Positions 1 to 12,066 of a stretch of DNA of 64,000 nt are shown here, piece after piece. Made by a program: the position numbers and the translations under genes. Origin of the DNA: Cryptomeria japonica. Its lineage: Eukaryota > Streptophyta > Pinopsida > Cupressales > Cupressaceae. The notes under the pieces are model-generated. The model was given only the letters and a program-made list of their open reading frames with translations. It did no database searches and was not told the DNA's origin. The stretch covers positions 208,472,244-208,536,243 of the forward strand of contig NC_081411.1 of assembly GCF_030272615.1 (NCBI RefSeq), read 5' to 3'. Numbering within the stretch: position 1 is the first letter of the stretch; every line of letters starts with the position of its first letter.

Positions 1-2135
1 TTGTTGAGAGATTTATGAAATTGTTGCACAAAGTTATTTGAGTAATAAAAAATTCATTATCAGTATTGTTTTGAAATCATTTTATTGCTAAATGGTTGCA
101 TGGTTACATACTTCCTTCAACAATTAGATTAGATTTGCTTAAGTAATTTGTTTTCAAGTTGTTAGATGAATGATGGATATGATAGTATTGATTGGTGAAA
201 TCTTTCTCATACTTTTGTTGGATGGATGATTTCCTTTCAATGTGCAAAGTTAGTCTGAGTTTTTTTTAATATGAATGTTTAACTTATACGTGGAATGATA
301 TTGTTCAATTGTTGGTATCCTTCCTAAGTGTGAAAAGCTTGAGCATAACCTTAGAAGATTGCACCCGCTTTGCGTAGTTGTCTGAGTGTGGCGGAACAGT
401 GTCGTTTTCGGTTTCACCTAGTCATTACCGTCTCTTGAATTCATAGGAATAACTTAGGAGTAGAATAGGATCCCTAAACCCTCATCCTTTTTATCCTTTT
501 TTAAGTCCTAAACCAGAAAATCTAAAAATATTGAGCATAGATTGTTAAATCCGCCTAGGCACAAATAGACCTTGGAGTCGCCTTGTGGTCTTCTCGCAAT
601 CTTGGCACAAGTAGTGATTTTGTGCAAAAGAGGATATGATACCCTTGTGGTATTTTATTCTAATTGTTCATTAGATGATAAAACATCCACCAACAAGTCC
701 TAATCTATTTTGTGGTATAATTGCAAGCGTTGGTGTAAAGATTGATAATCACTAGAATTATTCAGGAAGCCAACTCAAACAAGACCAATACATCAAAATC
801 AACATTATCGGTGTTTTCCATCCCAAGGTGCAATATATTGATGGACTAAGGTTTGCACACAAAATTATCAAAGCTACTTCCAGTGTTGTGAATCATAGGT
901 ATATCCCCACAGGAAAATACTAATCCATTGTGTTGGACCAAACTGTGGTAGGGACCAGGAGCATCTGCAACCATTATGAGAAGAATTACACCTGCAATGA
1001 CTAGGAGTAAGAGACGAGTGTAGTAGTGGTGCTCTCAAAAAGAACAAGGCCACAACAGAAGTGTAAGTCGCGGTAGAGTAAGGTCATGGGAGTTGGGGAC
1101 CTCTAATTAACACAAAGTTTGAGAGTCGTGGCAAAGGCTTTGCTTGCACCTTCTAATGCAAGAAAGTATCGGTCATTTGTGCTAGGTTACTAATGAACAG
1201 ACAATGTGGGAAAGAAATCATTGTTGTTTGCCATCACCAGAATACTACCATTAATTGGAAGGGTCTGTTTTGGAAATTAAGTTATTATTTAGGCAGAAGT
1301 GTCAAAGGAACACCTGGAGATGTAATCCATGAGAAGGAATGGTATGTTCATAAATGATCTTCATGTGGAAGGGGATATTTGAAAATTTAAAATTTTCAAT
1401 GCTTTCTGATTCCTGTTAAAGAATTGCTACTCTCACTATTTCATCCTATGGGAGTTGTGGTATGCCTAGGCAGATTTGAAGATAAGGAGAGACTTATTGC
1501 ATACAATTCGTGGATTCATCTCCTACTGGGATTGAGGTTCATTGGTCTCTTCCACCGCTATACTAACCTCTAATGTACCAATATAAGTATCGACAAAACT
1601 GTGCAAGTGGAAAAGGTTGCAGTCCAGACAATTCTGCTAGAGATATTTGTAGATGATTGCTTCCCAGAATGTAATATAGTATCTATGAAATTGATTTCTA
1701 TGTGGCTTCAACCAATGCAAAAATATATTGTCTACAAGTTGAGCATGTCTCTGTTCTGAATTTATAGTAGAAATTATGGTCTAAATGCACAAAGGATTGT
1801 TAGAATATTGTTATATCATCTATGTTTGTTTATGTATAATTTTTTGGCACGTTGGAAAGTGTTATGTCTTAAAGGAAGCAACACTCAAAAAAGTTTAAAT
1901 TAGAAACTCTGCATCATGGTTCTCATTCCAACTATTTGACAAAATTACAAGAGTGGCAAGGTGAAAATTTGGCTCAGATCCTTAGGAGATTTATGAAAGA
2001 GCAAGGAAGATCAATGAGTATGCTTTAGTGGTGATTTGGTTTAGAAGTTTTGTGAGACCAATTCATGCATTTTGGAGTTAGTGCAAACTCTTTTCAAACC
2101 CTATTTCAGATCAGTTATTGTTGGTCAAAGATAGA
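1..2135. other. Unassigned AT-rich flank left of the nest
   Basis: This stretch lies outside the nested elements and is the only visible host-side or older-repeat DNA. I see no ORF above about 60 codons with recognisable content, no RNA gene and no LTR ends. Phrases look like heavily decayed coding or repeat DNA, but none can be assigned. The last five bases (2131-2135, ataga) would be the left target-site duplication of element C; its partner lies beyond the right edge, so this cannot be tested here. Confidence 0.5.
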
Positions 2136-3498
2136 TGTAAGAACGCCCCCTATTCTAGACCAATTTTGTGTCTTTCCACTCCCTGTAGTTTTGTCAAACA
2201 ATTTGCTCAAAATTTGATTACTTGTTCTCAATTTGCAAATATATATGTTAATTTATTGCTACTCACTAAGATAGGACACAAGTGTATATAACAATATAGA
2301 ATCCAATCCATACATATATTTATTTTATTACTGATAAAACTGAAGCTACAACAATAGATGTATCTATTATTCAAACACCAGTGGTTCTGAGAAATCATTA
2401 ACAACAAATGTCTACTTCAATTCCATTTACAAGTAACAATATCACAATGTTTTGCATACCAATCTACTGCTCCAACATGATAAAGATTATTGAGAAGACT
2501 TTGCACCTCTAGCATTATATGGCACCCAATCACTGCATTGCAGACTTGTAAGGTTGCTCCCAATTGTTGTTATGGCTCACTCTATGCTGGCATGACAGAC
2601 CACAGTCACTTCCAATATTATATGATTTAGTTATGATATGTTCTATGACTGTTATAGCACCTACACTAGGTTTACAGACTTGCATGACAATCTCCCGTCA
2701 TGCACGATACCCTAGTTGTGCTTCCCAAACAATATGGCACTGCTACAAGGAGTCTTGGACATGTACGACAGTTTTGGGTTGCAATAAAACCCATTGACAC
2801 ACTCAGTCTCCAACAACAGATCAAACCTAACCCTTGGCACTCCTCATTTCAAACCCAAACCTTTAGATTGATCACTTTCTTCGCAAATATAATATTGGAA
2901 AATGGAAGAAATTGATATCTCAAGCAATATGCTTTACCTTGAAACTCAAAGATCATTGTTGGAGATGATCACATCATTATGGTGGTTCATTGTTCACGCC
3001 ACTGTAGCGAATCACTATTCACGTACTGTAGCGAATTATTATTCATGCCACTGCACAACAATTCACTATTCACCATTCATTGTGCATAATAGTCTTATGT
3101 GATTTGTAGGCACCAAATAAACCCTCAGATTGTATATTGCAACAACGTGGAGATTGATAGCAAAGCCCTAGGAAGATTATTTCCTCCAAATTGAACAAGT
3201 AATTTCTTCACTCAACCAAACATGCCTGAAAGAGAGCTATTAAATATCTTTTATAACTCTCTTAACTGTGTCCATTCACTCATCTTAACAATGTGGGATA
3301 AATAATATTACTCCCTTTCAACAACTTATGTATCCCATGTGTTATTAAATAAAGGGAAACTCTTTTAATTAAATATTTCTCACAACTATAGGCTTAACAT
3401 TGATAAAGTTAAATATTTAAATTTAACTTTATCAATTAACTTTATTAATGCACAATAAATCATATCAATGATAAATAAATCTTCTGTTGATATTAAAC
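2136..3498 (-). repeat. Element C 3' LTR, distal part
   Basis: The LTR starts with TGTAAGAAC at 2136 and matches the right LTR start at 63814 (TATAAGGAC, the TG decayed to TA). It is interrupted at 3498 by element A and resumes at 35780, giving a rebuilt length of about 1,590 bp. Small ORFs at 2564-3102 overlap in this LTR and have no recognisable content. At 2990-3085 short direct repeats of the type CTGTAGCGAATCACTATTCA occur three to four times. The end of this piece (3494-3498, taaac) is the left target-site copy of element A. Confidence 0.85.
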
Positions 3499-4959
3499 TG
3501 TAGACGTATAAAAATAACTGTATTCCTAAATGAATATTTAATGTTCATTTTATTATCATTCCTCTATTTAGTTAAATCTAATTTAATTAAATCATCCACA
3601 TTCTTCTATTTAATTAAATAAATTATTCAATTTATTTATTTAAATTCACTTAAGTCCTTCATATCGTTTAATTAAATAAATCATAATCCCTTCTCTCTAC
3701 TTTTTAATTAAATTTACATTTAATTAAATAGTTCACCCAATTAAATAAATCTAATTTATTTAAATCCCCAATTTGCAACCAAATTGAAATAAAGCAATTT
3801 ATTTTAAATAAATCCTATTATCCCTCATCCACTTGCATTTTCCTACATCTCCCACTTGCATCCTAACCCTCTTCCTAAATTCTTCTAGAACCCATATAAT
3901 CCTAATCAATTAGCCTAAACCCATCAACTATCCTCTTTCCCTAAATTTGAGGAGGTCACTTCTCAAATTTGGAGTAAAGTCTCCCAAAGACATTAAAGCC
4001 TTTATACCTTCAACAAGCTAACTTGTTGAATACCCCCAAATTTGGAAGGACTCTTACAAATTTGTCCCCAAAGTATTCAAACCATTAATGGTTAACTAAC
4101 CCTTAGTGCCATGGTTAGAGACTTTTTGCCTAACTCAATCCTCATCTAACCCAGAGGTCTCATCAAACATTCATTGCTTTGACCATGGTTATCCCTTTAA
4201 CCTTTGAACAAGAGTTTACCCCTTGGGTAAAAGCTTTATCCATTGGATAACCCTAACCTAACATTAACTCTTACCTTCTAAGGTAACCATGAGGTCTTCT
4301 CAAGCATTTAATGCTTCTTACCTCTCCTCTCAAGCAGTCTTATGTTGACAATTGTCACCATTTCATTGGTGGAAATTGTAAACATGGATTGATAACTTTC
4401 AATCCTGACCCTTAATAAACTCCTCCAATCTTGACCATCAATTGCCCCATTTTTCCTATAAATAGAGCCCTCATTTCTCCATTTTCATATATCTAAGCTT
4501 TTAGTATCACACTTATACTCAATTTTAACATACATCTAGCCTCTCTTTGTAATAGGAATTAATCTAATAAACATTTTAGAGCATTTCTATTATCATTAGC
4601 TTAAATCATATAACTAGTATATCATGTTAGGATAGTATTGCTACTAACCTTGTCATCTTATAATCTAGTTTAACTCATTTGTAGAATCATGCATAAATAG
4701 GATGTAATCATGTTAAAATCAATTTAAAGCATCCCTCGTTCTTGCATTCGTCATCCCTAAGTTACTTTGCTCGGTGTTCTGAGAGCAAAGGCATTGGCTT
4801 GAGGGACCTTGTGAGATAGAGAACCATGGAACCCACCTTGGGAAGTTGAGCTATCCTTCATAGCTCCATAACTTGCACCAAGAGTCCCATGGGTGTGTGG
4901 ACAAGTCCTTTGAACATTTTCACATTTTGAGTTTCATTGAACCGCTTTTCCCGCATACA
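3499..4959 (+). repeat. Element A 5' LTR (1461 bp)
   Basis: It starts TGTAGACGTA and ends CGCATACA. It matches the interrupted 3' LTR (26917-26944 plus 34381-35774) along its length with scattered substitutions and small indels. The first third is rich in TTTAATTAAATAAAT runs. A TATA box is at 4457-4464. The LTR is flanked on the left by taaac. Confidence 0.95.
4457..4464 (+). promoter_or_regulatory. TATA box in element A 5' LTR
   Basis: TATAAATA lies in the context CCTATAAATAGAGCCC, about 500 bp before the LTR end; the 3' LTR keeps the same box at 35273-35280. It is the likely Pol II promoter of the sense transcript and marks the U3/R boundary some 25-30 bases downstream. The minus-strand solo LTR G has the same box (47796-47803), which helps show their kinship. 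Confidence 0.7.
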
Positions 4960-4963
4960 TTTA

Positions 4964-4981
4964 TGGCACCCACCGTGGGGC
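4964..4981 (+). promoter_or_regulatory. Element A primer-binding site
   Basis: TGGCACCCACCGTGGGGC starts four bases after the 5' LTR. TGG pairs with a tRNA 3' CCA end, and similar sequence follows the 5' LTR of many Tat elements. I cannot say which tRNA matches. Confidence 0.7.
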
Positions 4982-5857
4982 ATAACCCCATTAATCAAAT
5001 CGATTTTTTAATCTAACCACTTTTGCGGGTACACGGGAAATAGGAATCAATGCATGGGGAACATCCCTTAGCGTATCAAGTTAACATTATAGCTCATCTG
5101 GTACACTGTTTGGCGCATAGGACTCATTTCCTAGCGCGTAAAAACCATCCCTTAGCGCATAGAATTTTTAACATTTTTCTTGTAGGTCTCAGCATGAGAA
5201 CTTAACAAAGCAACGCATTTGGAAAACATCTCAGTGCATCGGGTTTGTCCGATAGCGCATTCAAGTTATTTTGTAGCGCTTACAGTGCATTCTATAGCGC
5301 ATCACAAACAGAAAACAGAAAATTTGTTTGTAACAGAAATCAAAATTTAGACTTGTGGAAGTCCACGTAACTCACCTTTTTGCTAACTAATTGATTGGTT
5401 TTCTGTAGGTTACTAACATTTTGATTGCATGTTTTGAATCTATTCTATTTAGGCTAGAATTAAAGTAGTTTAAATTTTACTAACTTTTCTAAAGTTAACT
5501 AAGATTCAAATTTCTTTCTTTTTCTTGTTTAAATAAAATTGAACTCACCTTATTTTGGCCAAATAAAAAGAACAACAAAGAAATCTTTCTTGCTTTCTTA
5601 GGAGAAGAATTTTCTTTTTGGGCTCTAAAAAGAACAAGACAATCTTTCTATTTTGCAAAAAGAGCTTAAAAAGAACCTCACCATCCTTTGGTGCATAAAA
5701 GGATCAAATTTCAATTTTTGCAAGGAAAAAGAACCACACTTGTTTAAATTTTTGTTTCAAGTTAAAGAGGGAAGTTCTTCCCCTTTAGTTGATTTCTTTT
5801 GTTGACCAAACATCGAAGTTTTGCTTTGTTGACCAAGTTCTTTTCATAGATTAGATA
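4982..5857 (+). repeat. Element A leader, first TAGCGC-motif array
   Basis: This is non-coding leader between the PBS and the copia insertion. From about 5065 to 5310 it holds repeated copies of a short motif, consensus TAGCGCRT (for example at 5113, 5132-5143, 5152-5160, 5253-5260, 5295-5300), spaced about 15-40 bases and embedded in otherwise unlike sequence. The rest (5310-5857) is T-rich with AAAGAAC-type words. The array resumes after element D at 13020. Its inverted counterpart is at 25880-26350. Confidence 0.7.
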
Positions 5858-6670
5858 TGTAAATGTATTGTAATTTCCAATTTAATAACAAGTTATATGC
5901 AGGGTGGTATATTTTAAATTTTGATATTATGACTATGACACTAATATAACTATCTTTCTTTTGCTACAGATAAGGAGGATGAACATGTATTGATTTCAAT
6001 GTCATCTCCTTTGATTTGCATGGTGTATAAGTAGTAGGAAGGCCACGATTGAGTGGCACCTTGATCGGACATGTCCTTTAGACATGTCCGACCAAGATGT
6101 CACTTGGTCGTGACCCTTACTAACATAAACCGATTCATAACCAATCGGTGCTACAAACATACACGCTAGTGAATTGGTATCATTGTTATATTGCTTTATC
6201 ATAACTGATAGTTAATCAGTATCATTGTTATATTGATTTATCATAATCGATAGTTAATCGCTATCATTGCTTATAGAACATAACCGATAGTTCAATCGGT
6301 ATCATTGTTAATTGTTACAGATATAAATCATACCCGATAATGAATCGGTATCAACGCATATATATAAAGTAAACAATAACAATAGTAGTTAGCATTATAT
6401 GCTATCGGGTTAATACCCCGATAACATATTAATGCTGATTCATATATGAATCAACATTAATATGCTATCGGGTTAATAGCCCGATAGCATTTAGATTGAC
6501 GCTTAACATAGTTAAGGAGATCGTCAATCTAATCCATTATTATCCAATATCAATATCATAATTATGATCAATGTTATAATCTGATAAACATAAAGCATGA
6601 ATGAGTAAACTAATAACAAAGTAAAGGTTTAGGAGAGTCTTATCTTGCAGAAGCTACTAATGCATTAACA
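5858..6670 (-). repeat. Element D 3' LTR (813 bp)
   Basis: On the plus strand it begins TGTAAATGTATTG and ends GCATTAACA, and is almost identical to 11254-12066. It contains a dense palindrome cluster, annotated separately. A minus-strand TATA-like run (complement of 6356-6366) is the likely promoter. The 66-residue minus ORF at 6002-6202 is only LTR sequence. Confidence 0.95.
6120..6532 (-). repeat. Palindrome and CCGAT/ATCGG repeat cluster in element D LTR
   Basis: Four to five imperfect repeats of about 45 bp (6180-6355) each carry inverted arms CCGATAGTT...AATCGG. Next come GCTATCGGGTTAATA...CCCGATAGC hairpins (6411-6425 and 6462-6488), a perfect 16-bp palindrome GATTCATATATGAATC (6438-6453), and a 10-bp inverted pair TTAGATTGAC/GTCAATCTAA (6491-6500 and 6523-6532). 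The same series recurs in the other LTR at about 11516-11930. In the minus sense the hairpins lie upstream of the TATA-like run and the CCGAT repeats downstream. Confidence 0.8.
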
Positions 6671-6685
6671 CTCCCTCTTAGCTTT
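6671..6685 (-). promoter_or_regulatory. Element D polypurine tract
   Basis: On the minus strand this reads AAGCTAAGAGGGAG and touches the 3' LTR start. It is the expected primer for plus-strand DNA synthesis. Confidence 0.75.
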
Positions 6686-7218
6686 GGAAGATAGATAAAT
6701 TAGCCTGCATCACATTTCTTTTCATAATGTCAGTCTCCAAGAATATATATCATCTATACATATGATATGAAGTATCATCGGAACATGGGATACAAATGTA
6801 AAACATTACTCTAAGTATGTGACATAGTGTATCGCCCAACAATGTGATAAAAGGTTTCATCATTTTATTATAACAAGATATCACCTAGACACGTGATATC
6901 AGTGTTGCCTAAACACGCAACACTTAGGATATACATATGAGGATGGTGAAATTTTCATCTTATCCATATTGTGATATGTGCACAAACATTCAAATGTTTT
7001 ATCACAACATCATCATGGCACATCCATGACATACCAGAGATCCAACATGATAACTGGTTTGAGAATCATAAGATCGTCACCTTATGATGTCTGCATACAA
7101 GTGTTCATGATCTGAGAGATCGCCACCTCTTAGATATGAACACAGGGGGTATAAACCCAGAATGTCTCAACATGACAAAAGAAGTTTACATTTTCAACAT
7201 CTTTATTTACAAAGCAGA

Positions 7219-10200
7219 TTACCTTTCTATCATACTTAAACCCTTTCTGAAGTGATCAACCTTTACTCTGGAAAGTGGTTTGGTCAGAATATCTGCAGTC
7301 TGATCTCCCGTACTAACATATTCTAATCTGATCACACTTTTGTCTACCATGTCTCGCACATAATGGTATGGGATCTCAATATGTTTGGATCTATCATGGA
7401 ATACTGGATTCACTGAAAGTTTTATGCAACTCTGATTGTCGCAATGGATGATAGTAGGTTTCATCAGATTGCCAAACAATCCCACAAGCAACTTCCTAAG
7501 CCACACCGCTTCTCGGGCAGCCATGGAGGCTGCAATGTATTCGGCCTCGGTGGAACTTTGCGCCATAGAAGACTGCTTTCTGCTGATCCAGGATATCATG
7601 GCTGATCCTAAACTGAAGCAGCACCTAGAGGTGCTTTTCCGATCAGTCACACTTCCAGCCCAATCTGAATCTGTGAATCCGTGCAGATTAATATCAATTT
7701 TCTCATACTTGAGACCAAGGTTTAAGGTGCCTTGTAAATATCTCATAATGTGTTTTATTGCTACCAGGTGTATCTCCTTTAGTTCACACATAAACTGACT
7801 CAAAGCATTTACTGCATAGCATATATCTGGTCTTGTATTTACTAGATACATAAGAGACCCAATCATTTGCCTATATAGAGTAGGGTCAGTAGAAGGTGAT
7901 TCTGCTGCTGCTTCTTTAAGTTTATGGAGATTGGTTTCCATTGGAGCGGTCATAGGTCTACAGTTGAGCATTCCAAATCTCTTCAGGATGTCTAATGTAT
8001 ACTTGCCTTGGTTTAGAACAATGTTGTCAGGATTCTGCCGTACTTCCAACCCTAGAAAATAATGAAGGAATCCTAAGTCCTTCATATCAAATTCTTTGGA
8101 TAGTTCTTTCTTGCATGAATCTATAAGGTGATCTTCTCTAGAGATTAATAAGTCATCAACATATAAAATTATTATTAGCATATCACCTTTATTCTGTTTG
8201 TAGTAGAGATTAGGATCTGCATCATTTCTAGAGAAGCCTAGTTTTGATAGATATGTGTCAATTATTTCATACCAGACCCTGGGAGCCTGTTTGAGCCCAT
8301 ATAGAGCTTTCTTGAGTCTGCACACATGAGATTCTGCATGATGGATCTCAAACCTTTCAGGTTGCTCTAGGTATACTTCTTCAGATATTTCTCCATTAAG
8401 AAAGGTTGTCTTTACATTCATTTGATGTACCTTCCATCCCTTTGCTACTGCAATGGCTAGTACTGCCCTTACTGAGGTATATCTGGCTACAAGAGAAAAT
8501 GTTTCTTCATAGTCTATTCCTTCCTTTTGAGAAAATCCTCTAGCTACAAATCTTGCCTTATATTTTTCAATACTGCCATCTGCTGCATGTTTGATCTTAA
8601 AAAGCCATTTAGAAGAAACAACAAACTTCTTAGTTGGCCTAGGAACAATTTCCCATACATCATTTTTCATTATGGATTGATACTCTTCAGACATAGCATC
8701 CTTCCATACTTGATGTTTAAGGGCATCTGTCACATTGTCAGGTTCGTTTTTAGATAGATCATTCATGAGAGCAACATAGCTGGTAAATTTGTTAGGTCTT
8801 TTGCTTTCTCTGAAGGTTCCAAAAGGAGCAGAAAAACTCTGAGCTTCTTCTATTGTTTTGGTGGCCCATAGTGGTCTTTTCTTGAGATGTCTAGGTGAGT
8901 TTTCATTTTCATTTTCAGTCTCATCTAGATTCTCCCTCTGAAACTCAGGAGCAGAATTTTCATCTAAGTTAGGGGTAGGTACATAGATTTCAGGTTCTAT
9001 GAAGTTCTGAGCTCTTTTGAAAGCCAGGTCTTCTTCAAATATTACATCCCTACTTAGTTCAATATTTCTTTGACCAGGTACATAGATTCTGTAGGCTTTG
9101 GGGGTTTCACTATATCCTACAAGCAATCCTCTTTTTCCAGAAGGCTCTAGTTTTAGTCTCTTTTCTTTAGGTATATGGATATAGACAGGACATCCAAATA
9201 TCCTAAGGTGGCTAATAACATGCTTAATCTTAGTGAATACTTCCTCAGGAGTTTTGTCCTCAAGATGGGAGTGAGGGCACCTGTTTTGTATATATACAGC
9301 GGTGCTGGATGCTTCAGCCCAGAGATTTGTTTTAAGGTTTTGATCTAGGATCATGGCCTTGGCAGCTTCAACTATAGTCCTATTTTTTCTTTCTGCTACC
9401 CCATTTTGTTGAAGGTTATAAGGTATAGTAAGCTCCCTCTTAATCCCATTATCTCTACAAAATTCTTTAAATGAATCTGATGTGTATTCTTCCCCATTGT
9501 CAGTTCTTAGGGTTTTAACTTTGTTTCCTGAGTGGTTTTTAGTTAGTGTTTTAAATTCTTTAAACCTAGAGAGGATCTCTTCTGATTCTTTACTTTTCAG
9601 AAAGTAGATCCGGGTCTTCCTAGAGTAGTCATCAATAAATATTACATAATACAAGAATCTCCCTAAGGAGGATACAGACATAGGTCCGCATACATCAGAA
9701 TGAATTAATTCTAGAATTTTGCTAGTTTTCCTAGTACTATTTTGGAATGCACCTTTGGTATTCTTACCTAGGGCACATGCTTTGCATGCCCCTGAATGAT
9801 CTTGCTTTAACTTGGGTAGACCTGTGACAAGGTTTCCCATTGAAGATAAAGCCCTAAAATTCAAATGGCCTAATCTTCTATGCCAAACTTCATTTGCATT
9901 AGTGGCTTCATGGATTAGGGCTAGATTGGGTTCTATGCACAACTCATACAAGTAGCCTCGTCTTTGTCCAATGGTGTTTGCCTTCTTGATGGAGGAGTTC
10001 CTTGGCCAAGCCAATACTTTGTTGTCCATGAATGTCACTCTGTATCTGTTATCTTCCAGTGTCGATATAGATACTAAATTTCTTTTGATGTCGGGAACAT
10101 ATAGTACTCCTTCAAGCCGCGGAGCTATGCATGTCTTCAATTCGATGGTGTAGGTTCCTATTCCTCTGACTAGATGTGTAGAGTCATCTTTGATGGTTAC

Positions 10201-11160
10201 GTCCTCATCACTTTCCTCTATCATGGAATCAAGTACTTCTCTAAATCTAGTGATGTGCCTAGATGAACCACTGTCAATTACCCATGAGTTGATTTTGTTA
10301 GAAGCTTGACTTGTGAGTGCTGAGTAGAATACGTATTTCCCGGAGTCATCTTCCCCTTTAGTCTTTCCTGCTTTGACAAATGTAGCATGTTTCTTGGTTC
10401 TTTCTGGGCATTTTGCAACGAAGTGTCTGAACTAATCACATCTGTAACATTGAATGTGAGATAAGTCCTCCTTTGAAGTATTCTTGCCTTAACGACCTTT
10501 TCTCTTTCTAAACTGCCTTTTCTTATTTTGCTTGGTGGAGTTGGTGTTTAGAACTTGCAGGTCTTCATCTATATTCTTGTGTTTCATTCCCATTTTGTTC
10601 AATCTTGATTCTTCTTGGAGACAATCATCCCTTAGTCTTTCAAACTTAGGATATTTGGACCTTGCACTGATGCTTTGGACAAATGTGCTCCATCCACTAG
10701 GTAACCCATCTAAAGCAATGAGTGTTAATTCTTTGCTTTGGATCTTGTAGTCTAGAGTTGCAAGTTCATCTTTTAGAACTGATATCCACATAAAGTAGGT
10801 GTTGATTGTCTCCCCTTTGTTCATGGTGATATGATTTATTTCTCGTTTTAATGCTAGAGTTTGACTTGCATTTGATATCTCAAATGTGCTTTCAAGAACT
10901 TTGAACATTTTGCAGGTTGTCTGATGTTTTCTTATGATGGGCATTATGTTGTTTCTCACTCCATCAACTATAATTTTAATCGCCTTTTCGTTTCCCTCAA
11001 TCCATGTTGTTTTGTCAGGTTCATTTTCGGGTTGATCATTTTTAGTTTGAACAAACAAGTCCACTCTGTTCTCTTTTAAGATCATCTGAATTCTGAATTT
11101 CCAGGCCGAAAAATCATCGCCACCTTCGAGTCTGTCTTCGAATCTGATAGCACTAGACAT
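7219..11160 (-). pseudogene. Element D gag-pol polyprotein (copia), two nonsense codons
   Basis: One continuous frame of about 1,313 codons starts at the ATG at 11160. It is broken only by TAA at 10489-10491 and TAG at 10432-10434. Gag (11160-10490) is followed by a CCHC knuckle, CYRCD-stop-FRHFVAKC, which holds the TAG. Protease motif VIDSGSS is near 10280. Integrase has HRRLGH, CKACALGKN, then D (LIHSDVCGPM), D (LRTDNGEEY) and E (NGVAERKNRT). RT has LYVDDLLIS, but motif A reads QMNVKTTFLNG, so the expected catalytic Asp is Asn. RNase H has FTDSDWAGS, EAEYIAA and CDNQS. The order PR-INT-RT-RNH defines Ty1/copia. The stops fit C-to-T changes of Gln codons. Confidence 0.95.
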
Positions 11161-11240
11161 TTGAAGAAATGTGATTTAGTATATAAACTTGTTCTTAAAT
11201 TTGTTTCACAAAATTAAATAGCCTCAAGTTCGATCAACTT

Positions 11241-11253
11241 GGCTCTGATACCA
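11241..11253 (-). promoter_or_regulatory. Element D primer-binding site (initiator Met-tRNA)
   Basis: The minus strand reads TGGTATCAGAGCC immediately after the 5' LTR. This is the classic plant initiator Met-tRNA complement and fixes the LTR edge at 11254. Confidence 0.9.
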
Positions 11254-12066
11254 TGTAAATGTATTGTAGTTTCCAATTTAATAACAAGTTATATGCAGGG
11301 TGGTATATTTTAAATTTTGATATTATGACTATGACACTAATATAACTATCTTTCTTTTGCTACAGATAAGGAGGATGAACATGTATCGATTTCAATGTCA
11401 TCTCCTTTGATTTGCATGGTGTATAAGTAGTAGTAAGGCCACGATCAAGTGGCACCTTGATCGGACATGTCCTTTAGACATGTCTGACCAAGATGTCACT
11501 TGGTCGTGACCCTTACTAACATAAACCAATTCATAACCAATCGGTGCTACAAACATACACGCTAGTGAATCGATATCATTGTTATATTGATTTATCATAA
11601 CCAATAGTTAATCGGTATCATTGTTATATTGCTTTATCATAACCGATAGTTAATTGGTATCATTGCTTATAGAACATAACCGATAGTTTAATCAGTATCA
11701 CTGTTAATTGTTACTGATATAAATCATACCCGATAATGAATCGGTATCAACACATATATATAAAGTAAACAATAACAATAGTAGTTAGCATTATATGCTA
11801 TCGGGTTAATACCCCGATAACATATTAATGCTAATTCATATATGAATCAACATTAATATGCTATCGGGTTAATAACCCGATAGCATTTAGATTGACGCTT
11901 AACATAGTTAAGGAGATCGTCAATCTAATCCATTATTATCCAATATCAATATCATAATTATGATCAATGTTATAATCTGATAAACATAAAGCATGAATGA
12001 GTAAACTAATAACAGAGTAAAGGTTTAGGAGAGTCTTATCTTGCAAAAGCTACTAATGCATTAACA
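11254..12066 (-). repeat. Element D 5' LTR (813 bp)
   Basis: This is the 5' LTR in the element's own orientation. It is almost identical to 5858-6670, including the palindrome cluster (about 11516-11930), and is flanked on the right by agata (12067-12071). Confidence 0.95.

Larger units (their letters stand above)
5858..12066 (-). mobile_element. Element D: Ty1/copia retrotransposon, minus strand
   Basis: This is a complete copia element of 6,209 bp inserted in the leader of A. The two 813-bp LTRs (5858-6670 and 11254-12066) are nearly identical, with TG...CA ends and an exact target duplication agata (5853-5857 and 12067-12071). On the minus strand the order is 5' LTR, Met-tRNA PBS, a single gag-pol frame, PPT, 3' LTR. 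Near-identical LTRs make it the youngest LTR insertion in the window. Two in-frame stops and one altered RT catalytic residue mean this copy is probably inactive. Confidence 0.96.

Noticed and set aside
1-2135. Possible decayed host gene or LTR element in the left flank
   Set aside because: I could not find a continuous frame, LTR ends or known motifs, so no gene is called.
2564-3102. Small ORFs as host genes
   Set aside because: They lie in the LTR of element C and show no recognisable protein content.
7436-7798. Plus-strand 120-codon ORF (also 8527-8757, 9971-10153)
   Set aside because: Shadows of element D's minus-strand gag-pol frame.
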